NCBI RefSeq assembly: GCF_040549465.1
Contig: NZ_JBEPTL010000016.1
Coordinates: forward strand, 1 to 64,000
Origin: Lacisediminihabitans sp040549465
Lineage (GTDB): Bacteria > Actinomycetota > Actinomycetes > Actinomycetales > Microbacteriaceae
DNA: 64,000 nucleotides
Direction of reading: 5' to 3'
Shown: piece by piece, positions 25,895 to 35,083 of the stretch
How the letters are laid out: every line of letters begins with the position of its first letter
Position numbering within the stretch: the stretch's first letter is position 1
Program-made: the position numbers and the translations under genes
Notes under the pieces: model-generated
Told to the model about the DNA's origin: nothing
The model's input: the letters and a program-made list of their open reading frames with translations, nothing else
The model's database searches: none

Positions 25895-26628
25895 ATATGC
25901 GCATTCCCGCCCTGGCGGCGAATATCGAACGGCGTCTGCTCATCAACTTTCGCCTCGATCCAGACGTCGCGCAGTCACTGCTGCCCGACACGCTGCGCCC
26001 GCAGATCGTCGACGGCAGTGCCGTCGCAGGCGTCTGCCTTCTTCGCCTCGGAGCGCTTCGGCCGACCTGGTTCCGTCCGCAGATCGGATGGGGAGCGGAG
26101 AATGCCGCGCACCGCATCGCCGTCGAATGGGATGACGAAGCCGGTACTCACCATGGCGTCTACATCCCAGAGCGGCACAGCGCATCCTGGCTGCCGGTCG
26201 CTGTCGGCGGACGCGTATTCCCCGGCGTCCACCACCATGCGCGCTTCGAGGGCTCGGAGACGGCTGACCGGATCAGCGTCTCGATGACCTCGCCCGGTAT
26301 GACGGTGCGGGCGGATGTCGCGATCTCGCCCACCTTCACCAGCGGCCTCTTCCCGACTCTCGCCGACGCCTCCGCGTTCTTCCAGGCCGGATCTGTCGGC
26401 TGGTCGCCAGCACGCGATGGACACAGGCTGCAGGGCCTCAAACTCGAGACCGACCAGTGGTGGGTGGATTCGGCCGACGCACTCAGCATCGATTCCAGTT
26501 TCTTCGATGCGCTGCCGACAGGATCGGCGACGCTGGACTCCGTGCTGGTGATGCGCAACGTGCCGATCACCTGGAGCACGCCTGTTCCATCGAGGTCTTC
26601 GACTAGACCGGTACAACCTACTTTCTGA
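25891..26628 (+). CDS. DUF2071 domain protein
   Basis: 245 residues. RRLLINFRLDPDVAQSLLPDTLRPQ near the N terminus and GVCLLRLGALRP match the start of DUF2071 (YqjF-like, acetoacetate-decarboxylase-like fold). The His-rich FPGVHHHARF follows. The enzymatic role of this family is not established. It is co-translated with the upstream ArsR regulator by a 4-bp overlap. Its last 11 bp overlap the convergent PBP gene. Confidence 0.8.
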   Translation: MNMRIPALAANIERRLLINFRLDPDVAQSLLPDTLRPQIVDGSAVAGVCLLRLGALRPTWFRPQIGWGAENAAHRIAVEWDDEAGTHHGVYIPERHSASWLPVAVGGRVFPGVHHHARFEGSETADRISVSMTSPGMTVRADVAISPTFTSGLFPTLADASAFFQAGSVGWSPARDGHRLQGLKLETDQWWVDSADALSIDSSFFDALPTGSATLDSVLVMRNVPITWSTPVPSRSSTRPVQPTF

Positions 26629-28807
26629 CCGGCGCGCCCGTCCCGTTGACGAGCCGAGGGTCGGGAGCCGGGAACGCGCCACCCCGATACTCGGGGTTGC
26701 TGTTGAGCGATTTCATCGTCGCGCGGAAGATGTTGAACTTGGTGTTATAGCCGTTGGTGCCGGCGATGGTCGTGTGGCGAAAGTTACGCCTGCCGCCATC
26801 CGTGTTGCCCACCCAGACGGCGAGGGAGGCTTTCGTCGTCGTGGCAATGAGCCAGTTCTGATCGGCGTCGTCGGTCGTTCCGGTCTTGCCGACGATCGGA
26901 ACATTGTCCCTCGGGTTTCCCGGCTGGCCGGTGCCCGCCCTCATCACGGCCGAGAGCGCTGATGCGACAGTGCTTGCGATGTTCGGCGCCACCGCCTGCG
27001 TGCACTGCCGCGGCTGCGCCGGCAGTTCTTTGCCATCCGGTCCGACGACCTTGTCGATGATGGTCGGAGCGCAGTAGACACCGTTGGCGCCGATCGTGGC
27101 AATTGCGCCGGCCATGGTGAGCGGTGCGATCTCATTCGTGCCGATAGTCGCCGACGGATAGTCGTCGAGTTGCCTCCCATCGGCACGGTGCACACCCATG
27201 GCCGTGGCCGTTGACCGGATGGCACAGAGGTCGAGTTTCTGGGCCATGGTGATGAAGGCGACGTTCACCGAATTCTGGGTTGCAGCGGCAACCGTCATCG
27301 ATCCGCCTTCGCCCGGGGAGTCGTTCTTGGGCTTGTATGGCGCTCCCGAGAATGTTTCCCCGCACAAGGTGCCCTTGAAACTCGACTGCGGGAAGGACCG
27401 AACCGTTCCATCGACGACATCGGAGAGCCGGTGACCCGTCTCCAGCCAGTCAGTGAGAGTGAAAATCTTGTAGGTCGAGCCCGTGGCGAATCCAGCGGAC
27501 CCGCCGTACGCCTTGTCGGTGCTGTAGTTGACTGCCGTGTTGACCGCGCCGCTGCCCTCCGCGGAATTGTCGTAGCCCTTGTTCTGCGCCATGATCAGGA
27601 TCCGCCCCGTACCCGGCTGCACCGAAACCGCAGCGGCACCGAGGGCGAAACGGGTCTCCGTGGCCGGCGCGCTTGCCGAGAGATTCGCCTGCGCCACATC
27701 CTGCTGGTTGAGGTCAATGCTCGTGAAGAGTTGATAACCGCCGCGAGCCCAGGCTGCCGTGCGCTCCTCCGGGGTGGCCCCCAGCGAGGCCAGCGTGGGA
27801 ACGAGCCGCAGCGCGTAGTCGCAGGCGAACTTCGCATCGGCGGCGTAGAGGCATCCGTTGGTCGGCCCCAGCAGTTTCGGTTCGATCGGTGTTGCGATCG
27901 CCTCCTGCATCTGGATCTTGGTGATGTATCCGAGGCTCTCCATGTCGGTGAGGATCAGGTCGCGACGCTCCTTGTTGGCCGCGTAGTGATTGGGAGAGCT
28001 GAGATTGCGCAGGTTCGGCTGCTGCACCATCGCGATGAGACTCGCGGCCTGGGGGAGTGTCACATCTTTGGCACTGACGCTGAAGTATTTCTGGGCCGCG
28101 GCTTCGATCCCGTAGGTGGTGCCGCCGAATCCCGCGATGTTCAGGTAGCCGAGCAGCACCTCGTTCTTCGTGTAGCGCTTCTCGAGTCCGATGGCGAGGC
28201 GCATCTCCCTGAGCTTGCGGTTGAGGGTGTCGGTGATTGCCGCGCTGTAGGCGGCTTTCTCGGCCTTTGGGTCCTTGATCTCCAGGGCGCGCTGGATCAG
28301 GATGTTCTTCACCAGCTGCATCGAGATGGTCGAACTTCCGCTGGTGATGCCAGCATCGGCCACGTTTCCGGCGGCGGCGCGCACTATCGACTGGGGATCG
28401 ATACCGCCGTGTTCGTAGAAACGACGGTCCTCGCCGGCGACTGTCGCGTCTTTGAGAAACTGCGACACACCATCCCAGGCGACCTCCTGGCGGTTCTGGT
28501 CGTAAATGCTGGCGATCGGCACTGGTTGCCCATCACGGTTGGCGAAGATGGTGTTGCGCTGCGGCAGCTGGCCGAGCGTGATGTAGTCGGGCAGGTCGTT
28601 GAAGTATCCGATGGAGGCGTTCGCACCACGACTCGCCACCAGAATGGATGGCACCGCCAGCGCCGCGACCAGGACACCGGCCAGCGCGGCGAAGAAGACC
28701 AGGCCGAGCAGTCCCGCGATGAACCCGGAACGGTGCCCGTATTCCTGCACGGACGGGTTGCTGATGGGCGTCGGAAGCGCTTGGTCGCTGATGCTCCGAC
28801 TTGTCAT
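26618..28807 (-). CDS. Class A penicillin-binding protein (bifunctional)
   Basis: 729 residues: a cytoplasmic N terminus, a membrane helix at about 30-56, then a GT51 glycosyltransferase with the catalytic Glu in AGEDRRFYEHGGID and the second motif SGSSTISMQLVKN, then a transpeptidase with STYK (GSTYKIF), SVN (QNSVNVAF) and KTG (GKTGTTDD). It polymerises and cross-links peptidoglycan. It acts alone here; the ATG at 28807 is followed by a polar stretch before the helix. Confidence 0.94.
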   Translation of the reverse strand: MTSRSISDQALPTPISNPSVQEYGHRSGFIAGLLGLVFFAALAGVLVAALAVPSILVASRGANASIGYFNDLPDYITLGQLPQRNTIFANRDGQPVPIASIYDQNRQEVAWDGVSQFLKDATVAGEDRRFYEHGGIDPQSIVRAAAGNVADAGITSGSSTISMQLVKNILIQRALEIKDPKAEKAAYSAAITDTLNRKLREMRLAIGLEKRYTKNEVLLGYLNIAGFGGTTYGIEAAAQKYFSVSAKDVTLPQAASLIAMVQQPNLRNLSSPNHYAANKERRDLILTDMESLGYITKIQMQEAIATPIEPKLLGPTNGCLYAADAKFACDYALRLVPTLASLGATPEERTAAWARGGYQLFTSIDLNQQDVAQANLSASAPATETRFALGAAAVSVQPGTGRILIMAQNKGYDNSAEGSGAVNTAVNYSTDKAYGGSAGFATGSTYKIFTLTDWLETGHRLSDVVDGTVRSFPQSSFKGTLCGETFSGAPYKPKNDSPGEGGSMTVAAATQNSVNVAFITMAQKLDLCAIRSTATAMGVHRADGRQLDDYPSATIGTNEIAPLTMAGAIATIGANGVYCAPTIIDKVVGPDGKELPAQPRQCTQAVAPNIASTVASALSAVMRAGTGQPGNPRDNVPIVGKTGTTDDADQNWLIATTTKASLAVWVGNTDGGRRNFRHTTIAGTNGYNTKFNIFRATMKSLNSNPEYRGGAFPAPDPRLVNGTGAPVRK

Positions 28808-29074
28808 GCCGCACGACCCGAACGCGGAACACGGCGCAACGCTAACTCACACGGGAGGCACGACCGCGTTCGCGTTCTGACGCCCATCGGAGCCCCCTCC
28901 CCAGGTGTGCAGCAACGCCGCGGGCCTGGGTCGGACTCTACGCTCGCCGCACCGAAATCTCGCCCACCGCACTCAAATCGTGATGATTGTGTGAGTTTCC
29001 CTCCAGGGTCCGACGCCCCGCCCGAGAACCGGATCGCGGCACGTTCAGTGGGCTAGCGCCCTGGGCACCTTCAG

Positions 29075-29398
29075 CTAACTCTGCCGGGCGACGACGCCGT
29101 TTCGGGGCAGCATCCGCCATACCGTCTGGGTCAGGGCGGGATGCTCGAGTGCGATCTGCCGTAGCACGCGGTACTCCCTCGACGCCGAGGGCAGCACACC
29201 ATCGTTGGCATTGATCGCATCCGCTCGCAGCAGGTAGACGACGAGTTCGTCGACTGTCGGAACCTCCTCCATGAAGCTCCACGGATCTTCGCCAGCCAGC
29301 AACCGCTCGTGGATGACGGTGTCCCGTTCCTCGGCCGCTTCGGCCCGCAGGACTTCAAGACTCGCTCGCCCGCGGGGAATGTGGTGGCTCGAAGACAT
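29075..29398 (-). CDS. Small hypothetical protein
   Basis: 107 residues, soluble, acidic and Glu/Leu-rich, with no recognised domain. A charged helical stretch (LEVLRAEAAEERDTVIHERL) covers about residues 14-33. ATG 29398 lies 6 nt after TAGGGT, supporting a leaderless transcript and a real gene. It is transcribed in the same direction as the HNH gene 121 bp upstream. Function unknown. Confidence 0.55.
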   Translation of the reverse strand: MSSSHHIPRGRASLEVLRAEAAEERDTVIHERLLAGEDPWSFMEEVPTVDELVVYLLRADAINANDGVLPSASREYRVLRQIALEHPALTQTVWRMLPRNGVVARQS

Positions 29399-29404
29399 CG
29401 ATTA

Positions 29405-29410
29405 ACCCTA
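29405..29410 (-). promoter_or_regulatory. -10 box for leaderless small gene
   Basis: TAGGGT on the minus strand, 6 nt before ATG 29398. Confidence 0.4.
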
Positions 29411-29519
29411 CGCCGGGCGATCAGGCCCGCCATGACACGGACCCACGTGACTTCGTGCGGACGGTGTTCACGTTTGAGCTCGTCGAATCTCGATGAAAAC
29501 AACTGCCTGCCGGACCACG

Positions 29520-30923
29520 TCACCGCACGGCTCCTGCGACTACCAATGCACGAGTCCTGCCGACCGGCCGCCACGTACCATCTGGATCGATCCAGGTCGG
29601 CGCACGAAGATGCGGTTTGCCGGCGATCATCGTCATGGTGAACTCGGACGCATGCAGCTCGTGATGGTGCGTCGAACAGAGCAGCACGCCATTGTCGATA
29701 TCGGTTGGGCCGCCGTTCTCGTACTCGATCACATGGTGCGCTTCGCACCAACCAGGGGGAGCGGTGCAGTTCTCCCAGACGCAGCCGCCGTCCCTCACCG
29801 CCAGAGCTTTTCGTTGGGCGGCAGTGAAGAGTCGCTCGCGGCGACCCAGATGAAGAACCTCGCCATGGTCTCCGAGCAGTATTCTGCGGAATCCCGCGTC
29901 GCAGGCGAGCTGCCCGATCGTGGCCGCCGAAACCGGTTCTTCCACGTCGTCGATCCACCCCACCCCGGTACCGTTTCGGAGGTCTTCGAGACGCACTACG
30001 GCCATGACGGTCGTCAGTGATCGGGTGCCTCTCGGTGTCTCGCTCCGTCGAAGGCCGGCGGTAAGGGTTCCCATCAGAACGTCGAACTGTCGCTGCTCCC
30101 GTGATCGTGGATCAGGAAGTGCATCAGTCATCTGCCCGTCCGAGGTGACGACGGTCTCTGCACCGGGTGCTCTGTCATCCGCGCTGAGAAATCGCGGGGC
30201 AGACCGTGGATTGGCTCCCTCGGAGAGCATGGCCCTGATCAATCCCGCGGAAACCGGATCGGCCCATCCGCGGAACGGTGTCATGCCGCCCGCCTCGCGG
30301 CCAACCGTGAACGATCGTCGGTGGCGCAATGCTTCGTCGCGTCGCTCGACACCGTCGGGATCGAGAGCCTCCCGCCAAACCCGTGCCTCGAAGGCGACGA
30401 GATCGGCGCTCGTGTGGGCGGCCTCGCCCACGAGAGCCACCTCTGCACCCGTCACCGCCAGTGCTGTCGCCGTACGAGAAACCTGCCCAAGGGAGTTCAC
30501 GATGCTCGAGGCAGCATCCACGCCGACTGTGCCTGCCATCATGGCCGCAGCCAGATGTGGATAGAGGGGTGGAAGGGCTTCTCCGGTGATCGAGAGAGAC
30601 GGCCTGATCGCTTGCCCCATCCGAATGCGTCGGTTCGCCTCGGCCTGAGAACATCGAGCGATCTTCTCTACCACGTGAACACCCCGGACCTGCCCGAACC
30701 GTCGCGCGAGCCCGGAACCGCCAAGCTCGCGCCGCGATCGATCGTCGACCTCCGCCGCGGCGAGAGCGCGGAGCGTGTCGATGAATCGGCCGGCATTCTC
30801 GAACCGCTCGAGGAGGAGGCACAACTGCTCGTCGTCCAGCACGGAAAGACCGTCGAACGATCTAAGCGCGACCTCTGCGAGCAGGGTAATTGCCCGTTCG
30901 GAGAGTTCGTCCATCTCGTTCAT
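29520..30923 (-). CDS. DUF222/HNH endonuclease-like protein
   Basis: 467 residues. The N-terminal two thirds is the DUF222 (13E12-type) helical domain; the C terminus carries an HNH nuclease fold with DGGCVWENCTAPPGWCEAHH, then GGPTDIDNGVLLCSTHHHELH, giving four Cys for zinc and the catalytic HH and N. Such proteins occur in many copies in actinobacterial genomes and behave like mobile or repeated genes; their biological role is unclear. Another small gene follows it on the same strand. Confidence 0.88.
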   Translation of the reverse strand: MNEMDELSERAITLLAEVALRSFDGLSVLDDEQLCLLLERFENAGRFIDTLRALAAAEVDDRSRRELGGSGLARRFGQVRGVHVVEKIARCSQAEANRRIRMGQAIRPSLSITGEALPPLYPHLAAAMMAGTVGVDAASSIVNSLGQVSRTATALAVTGAEVALVGEAAHTSADLVAFEARVWREALDPDGVERRDEALRHRRSFTVGREAGGMTPFRGWADPVSAGLIRAMLSEGANPRSAPRFLSADDRAPGAETVVTSDGQMTDALPDPRSREQRQFDVLMGTLTAGLRRSETPRGTRSLTTVMAVVRLEDLRNGTGVGWIDDVEEPVSAATIGQLACDAGFRRILLGDHGEVLHLGRRERLFTAAQRKALAVRDGGCVWENCTAPPGWCEAHHVIEYENGGPTDIDNGVLLCSTHHHELHASEFTMTMIAGKPHLRAPTWIDPDGTWRPVGRTRALVVAGAVR

Positions 30924-30992
30924 AACACCATTCTCGTGGATGCCACCGACATTCCTTTTATGCTGTTCAACGCCGGTATCCTGCTGTGGATA

Positions 30993-31045
30993 GTTAGATT
31001 TTGGGACCGCCTGTGGAGGAGAAGATCCAACGAGGAAGATCTAAC
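30993..31045. repeat. Short direct and inverted repeats upstream of the LLM oxidoreductase
   Basis: GAAGATCCAAC (31021-31031) and GAAGATCTAAC (31035-31045) are direct repeats 14 bp apart; GTTAGAT (30993-30999) is inverted relative to ATCTAAC (31039-31045). They lie in the AT-richer spacer between divergent genes and may be regulator sites. Confidence 0.35.
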
Positions 31046-31142
31046 CCAGGCAGACCGATGCCGGCCCCCCGGGAACGATTCACCCGCCCGCGACGTTGCC
31101 ACCATCAACGCATCACAACGACACCGAAGAAGGCACCGCCGC

Positions 31143-32141
31143 ATGACCATCCCACTCTCCATACTCGACCTCGCGCCGATCGCCCCCGGACAGACGGCGA
31201 AGGAGAGTTTCGCGGCCAGCGTCGCTCTCGCGCAAATTGCGGAGAAGAGCGGCTATCGACGCGTCTGGTATGCCGAGCATCACAACATGCCGACGATCGC
31301 ATCCTCGGCCACCAGCATCCTGATCGGACACGTCGCGGCCCAGACCACGACGATCCGACTCGGCGCGGGCGGCATCATGCTGCCGAACCACGCGCCGATC
31401 ACCATTGCCGAACAGTTCGGAACCCTCGAGAGCATCTATCCGGGACGCATCGACCTCGGCCTCGGCCGCGCACCCGGCAGTGACCAGAACACCATGCGAG
31501 CGATGCGCCGCGATCCGATGTCAGCCGAGCAGTTTCCCCAGGATGTGCTCGAATTGCAGGCGTACCTGCGCGGCGAGTCGCTCATTCCCGGCGTGCAGGC
31601 GATCCCGGGTGCGGGAACCAACGTACCCCTCTACATCCTCGGATCGTCACTCTTCGGAGCGCAGCTCGCAGCCGCGCTCGGGCTTCCCTACGCCTTCGCG
31701 TCGCACTTTGCCCCCGACGCCCTGCACGAGGCGATGTCCGTATACCGCAACGACTTCAAGCCATCCGGGCAGCTTTCGGAGCCCTGGGCGATCGCTGGCG
31801 TCAACGCGGTCGCGGCCGACGATGCGGCGGATGCCAGCCAGCAGTTCGAGTCGACGCGTCGCACCAGGGTGCGCGGCCTCGTCGCCCGCGGACCGGCCGC
31901 GCGGGACTACGACGACGACGAGATCGACGCCTTCCTGACAACGCCGGATGGGCGGCAGATCGCCAACATGATGCGCTATTCGGCCGTCGGAACGCCCACC
32001 GAGGTACGCGGATTTCTTGAGGAGTTCGCCGCATCCGCCCAGGCTGACGAGTTGATCGTGGCGCATCAGTCACCGCTCATCGCCGACCGTCTGCGCTCCG
32101 TCGAACTGACAGCGGACGCCATGAACTCCGCGAAGGTCTAG
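31143..32141 (+). CDS. LLM-class flavin-dependent oxidoreductase
   Basis: About 332 residues with the luciferase-like TIM-barrel pattern: LSILDLAPI, YRRVWYAEHHNMPTIA, GAGGIMLPNHAPI (flavin site) and GRIDLGLGRAPGSD. It matches the MsnO8-like branch. These enzymes use reduced FMN (or F420 in some actinobacteria) to oxidise unknown small molecules. ATG 31143 follows GAAGG at useful spacing and begins directly with the barrel. Upstream frames are antisense to the HNH gene. Confidence 0.88.
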   Translation: MTIPLSILDLAPIAPGQTAKESFAASVALAQIAEKSGYRRVWYAEHHNMPTIASSATSILIGHVAAQTTTIRLGAGGIMLPNHAPITIAEQFGTLESIYPGRIDLGLGRAPGSDQNTMRAMRRDPMSAEQFPQDVLELQAYLRGESLIPGVQAIPGAGTNVPLYILGSSLFGAQLAAALGLPYAFASHFAPDALHEAMSVYRNDFKPSGQLSEPWAIAGVNAVAADDAADASQQFESTRRTRVRGLVARGPAARDYDDDEIDAFLTTPDGRQIANMMRYSAVGTPTEVRGFLEEFAASAQADELIVAHQSPLIADRLRSVELTADAMNSAKV

Positions 32142-32189
32142 CCGACACAGACATTACCGATTCGGCAAATGAATCTCGGTGGCTCTCGC

Positions 32190-32195
32190 TAGGGT
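32190..32195 (+). promoter_or_regulatory. -10 box for leaderless MmcQ/YjbR mRNA
   Basis: TAGGGT ends 6 nt before ATG 32202. Confidence 0.4.
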
Positions 32196-32201
32196 CGTTT
32201 C

Positions 32202-32552
32202 ATGACACCGGATGCTCTGCGGGAGTTCTGCCTCGCGCTGCCCCAGGCGATCGAGACGTTCCCCTTCGGCGAGGAGACATCTGTCTTCAGAACCAGCGGC
32301 AATGACAAGATTTTCGCGCTGTCGGCCCTGGCCTCCGACTCGTTCGACGTGTCGCTGAAATGCGATCCGGAAGACAGCATCGCCCTCCGTGAGGAGTATC
32401 CACAGATCACTCCCGGCTACCATCTGAACAAGAAGCACTGGGTGACGGTGCAACTCGGCAGTGGAGTGCCGGATGACCTCGTCGAACAGCTGCTTCGCGG
32501 CAGTCACGCACTCGTGAGCCCGACGGTGCCTCGAGCCCGACGGAGCGAATAG
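32202..32552 (+). CDS. MmcQ/YjbR family protein
   Basis: 116 residues: FCLALPQAIETFPFGEETSVFR at the start and the CyaY-like middle SLKCDPEDSIALREEYPQI followed by GYHLNKKHWVTVQL are diagnostic for this family, which has a double-wing DNA-binding-like fold and is often annotated as DNA-binding. Its role is poorly known. Leaderless start; the stop is 3 bp from the convergent gene. Confidence 0.87.
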   Translation: MTPDALREFCLALPQAIETFPFGEETSVFRTSGNDKIFALSALASDSFDVSLKCDPEDSIALREEYPQITPGYHLNKKHWVTVQLGSGVPDDLVEQLLRGSHALVSPTVPRARRSE

Positions 32553-32555
32553 TTC

Positions 32556-32918
32556 CTAGACCGGCTCGTCCACGATCCCGACGAATCGCGACCCGATCCC
32601 GTCGACCTCACGTCGATTCATCCCGACCGCCGGCACTGGCAGTTCGCCGGCGAGATGCCAGTCGCAGCTGAGATAGGTGAATGCCGGCCACCACTTCTTC
32701 GGGCGAGCCGCCTCCTCGAAACCGCAGATGTCACACTTCAGCTGCACCCATACCGGCTTCTTTCCCGTGCGGTTCGCCCGCGACTGCACCAGCCAGGCCG
32801 GCGGGGTCGCCTCGAGTTCGGCAAACTCCGCCTCGGAAAGTCGGCTCGGGATGTCGTGCCGCTGAGCCATTTCGAGAGGGATGTCCAGGCGGAGGGCAGC
32901 CTCGCGTCGAGTGATCAT
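32556..32918 (-). CDS. Conserved hypothetical protein with CxxC zinc-ribbon-like motif
   Basis: About 120 residues. It starts ITRREAALRLDIPLEMAQRH, a helix-turn-helix-like stretch, continues LSEAEFAELEATPPAWLVQSRANR, then CDICGF and a later CDWH that could bind zinc together. The pattern AARLGI plus acidic motif plus PPAWL recalls actinobacterial DUF5997 proteins, from memory only. ATG 32918 is preferred; GTG 32954 would add 12 residues. Function unknown. Confidence 0.6.
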   Translation of the reverse strand: MITRREAALRLDIPLEMAQRHDIPSRLSEAEFAELEATPPAWLVQSRANRTGKKPVWVQLKCDICGFEEAARPKKWWPAFTYLSCDWHLAGELPVPAVGMNRREVDGIGSRFVGIVDEPV

Positions 32919-32969
32919 CCATCTATCTTCGTCGCTGAATGAGCGGCCGAGCACCGCGCGAGGGATAGC

Positions 32970-33791
32970 TCAGTGGAATTCCACGACGACCTGCACCGGC
33001 GCATGATCCGACGGCCAGCCGCGTTCATAACGCGTCACATTGATCCCCGCCTTCTGCACCGAGACCCCCGGTGTAACGAGAATCCAGTCGATTCGTTTGC
33101 GTTCGTGTCGCGGTGGGCGGTAGTTGAGGAAGGTTCCCCAGGCGTCGGTGAGGCGTTTTTCCGCCAGGTTCCAGCAGTCGATCATTACGCCTCCGGCGGT
33201 GATCGCGTCGTACGGGTCCGAATCCACGTCCGTGTTGAAGTCACCCGTGATGATTGCGGGCAGGGAAGATGCGGAGACGATGCGTCGAACCTCAGCGGAC
33301 GAGCGCATCCGGGCTTCCCGGGATTGATTGTCGAAGTGGGTGTTCACGCCCTGGAACTCGATACCCGTCGCGATGTCACGGAAGGTGGCGTCAACGACGA
33401 CCCGGGGGACGCGGTTGCCCCAGGTGGTGGATCCCGCCACGTCCGGCGTCTCCGAGAGCGTTGTCTGCCGCCAATCGAGCAACTGAAGCCGCGTGGAATC
33501 GTAGAAGATCGGGCATCCTTCTCCACGCCGATTGACCTCGCGGCCGTACCCGATGGAACGGTAGCGTTCACCGAGCGCATGACGCACGAAACTCGCCTGG
33601 TCGGGCAGCGCTTCCTGCACGCCGAGCAGTGCGGGTTGCTCGGTTTCGAGAATCTCTTTCAGCAGGGGGCGGCGATGCTCCCACCGGTCGACCAGTCTCG
33701 GGTTCAGGTTCGTCATCCGTCGACGGATGTTGAAAGTCATCACGTGCAGATTGGGGGCGACGACGGGGCCAATGAGTGCGGTAGACGCCAT
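32970..33791 (-). CDS. Endonuclease/exonuclease/phosphatase family protein
   Basis: 273 residues with the EEP fold landmarks: MTFNIRR near the start, GVQEALPDQ (metal Glu), VNTHFDNQS, ITGDFNTDVDSDPY (catalytic Asp/Asn) and RIDWILV with WPSDHAPVQVVVE at the end. It probably hydrolyses a phosphodiester or sugar-phosphate; the exact substrate is open. TAGGCT lies 6 nt before ATG 33791, so it is leaderless. No signal peptide. Confidence 0.9.
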   Translation of the reverse strand: MASTALIGPVVAPNLHVMTFNIRRRMTNLNPRLVDRWEHRRPLLKEILETEQPALLGVQEALPDQASFVRHALGERYRSIGYGREVNRRGEGCPIFYDSTRLQLLDWRQTTLSETPDVAGSTTWGNRVPRVVVDATFRDIATGIEFQGVNTHFDNQSREARMRSSAEVRRIVSASSLPAIITGDFNTDVDSDPYDAITAGGVMIDCWNLAEKRLTDAWGTFLNYRPPRHERKRIDWILVTPGVSVQKAGINVTRYERGWPSDHAPVQVVVEFH

Positions 33792-33797
33792 GGACTC

Positions 33798-33803
33798 AGC
33801 CTA
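33798..33803 (-). promoter_or_regulatory. -10 box for leaderless EEP-family mRNA
   Basis: TAGGCT on the minus strand, 6 nt before ATG 33791. Confidence 0.45.
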
Positions 33804-33878
33804 CGTTCGTGCGGCAGCGCGACGTGCTCTTCCCCACCCTCAACCTCGTGTCTCCAGATCGCGGGTAGCCCGATCAGG

Positions 33879-34895
33879 TCACCCGCCGATGGTCGACTCG
33901 CGCATGACGAGCGTGGGTTCGACGACCAGTCCTTCGCGTGCCACCGGGCGTCCAGCAATGAGGTCGAGCAGCGCGCGGCCGGCGAGGCGACCGAGTTCTT
34001 CCAGGCGCAGGTTGACGGTGGTGAGGGGGGGCCGGCTGGCCATCGCCATCACATCCCAGTCGTCGAAACCTGTCACCGCGATGTCTGCGGGCACCGATTT
34101 GCCGAGTTCGCGCAGCCGATCGCAGACGCCTCGAGCGATTTGGTCGCTGCCGCAGGCGATGCCGTCGAGATCGCCGTGCTCCCGCACCAGGATGTCGACA
34201 GCCTGCCTGCCCCACCGCTCCGACCATTCCCCATAGAGGCTCTGACCCACCAGTCGATCGCCGAAACGGGCCTCTGCTGCCGTGGCACGCTTGATCGCCG
34301 CAGCATGTCGGCTGGGCCCGGAGACATAGGCGATGCGGTGGCGGCCGATCGAGATCAGGTGGTCGGCGAGCATCTCCGCCCCACGACCATCGTCGAGGGT
34401 TATCGAGACATCGGCAGGGTCGCTCGAGGGGCTGAATGCGTAGACGACGGGCATCCCGAGATCGACGGGGGTGCGATAGTCAGTGTTTCTGCCTGTCACG
34501 ATGACACCGTCGACACGACGTGATGCCAGCGAACGGAGGTAGTGCTGCTCACGCACCGGATCGTCACGCGTGTCGCACATCAAGACAGCCATCTGGCCGG
34601 CATTGAGTACATCTTCCGCTCCGAGCATTACGGGGATGCTGAATCGCCCGAAGGAGTCGGTGGTCAGCATTCCGACCGTGTAGCTGCGTCCCGATGACAA
34701 CGCGCGACCACGCGCATCCATGATGAAACCCAGCTTCTCGGCGGCGTCGCGCACCCGTTCTCGCGTCTCCCGGCGCAGCTGGCCGGTGTTGTTCAGGGCC
34801 TTCGACGCGGTACCGATCGACACTCCGGCCAGGGCGGCAACGTCGGTGATGCGCACGACAGAGGCAGAACCCCTGTTGCCCACATCACCGGTCAC
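33879..34895 (-). CDS. LacI-family transcriptional regulator of the arabinofuranoside locus
   Basis: 338 residues: N-terminal HTH RITDVAALAGVSIGTASKAL with hinge SGRSYTVGML, then a periplasmic-binding-like effector domain (GVIVTGRN, ACGSDQIARGVCDRL, AVTGFDDWDVM). GTG 34895 has AGGA 8-9 nt upstream. It is divergent from the GH127 gene, with operator-like palindromes in the shared 188-bp region, so it most likely represses the sugar-use operon until a breakdown sugar binds. The ligand is inferred (arabinose-type sugar). Confidence 0.9.
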   Translation of the reverse strand: MTGDVGNRGSASVVRITDVAALAGVSIGTASKALNNTGQLRRETRERVRDAAEKLGFIMDARGRALSSGRSYTVGMLTTDSFGRFSIPVMLGAEDVLNAGQMAVLMCDTRDDPVREQHYLRSLASRRVDGVIVTGRNTDYRTPVDLGMPVVYAFSPSSDPADVSITLDDGRGAEMLADHLISIGRHRIAYVSGPSRHAAAIKRATAAEARFGDRLVGQSLYGEWSERWGRQAVDILVREHGDLDGIACGSDQIARGVCDRLRELGKSVPADIAVTGFDDWDVMAMASRPPLTTVNLRLEELGRLAGRALLDLIAGRPVAREGLVVEPTLVMRESTIGG

Positions 34896-35026
34896 GGCAA
34901 AGTCCTTTCCTCAGGCATGCCTCGCTCGCTGCTCGACCACGCGCACTCACTTCATTGTAAATAGTGGCATGAATACTCGGAGCGCGACACTTGCGCGATT
35001 TCCGTTACCGCCCTAACCTGTCAACA

Positions 35027-35052
35027 GAAAACGTATTCCGTCTCCACGGAAT
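35027..35052. promoter_or_regulatory. Candidate LacI-family operator(s)
   Basis: GAAAACGTATTC (35027-35038) is a near-palindrome centred on CG, the usual shape of LacI-family sites. It runs into ATTCCGT (35035-35041), which pairs with ACGGAAT (35046-35052). Both lie in the divergent promoter region, 32-57 bp before the GH127 start; GGAG at 35073 is its ribosome site. Confidence 0.5.
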
Positions 35053-35083
35053 GACATTATCGTGACACAATTACGGAGCAAGT

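Noticed and set aside
27431..29056. 541-residue plus-strand frame
   Set aside because: Lies opposite the class A PBP gene, shows no domain and has low-complexity Arg/Gly composition.
28808..29074. tRNA or attachment site in the gap after the PBP gene
   Set aside because: No cloverleaf or T-loop consensus was found there or elsewhere in the window.
30321..31142. Long N-terminal extension of the LLM oxidoreductase
   Set aside because: The extension is antisense to the HNH gene; the family starts at 31143 with a ribosome site.
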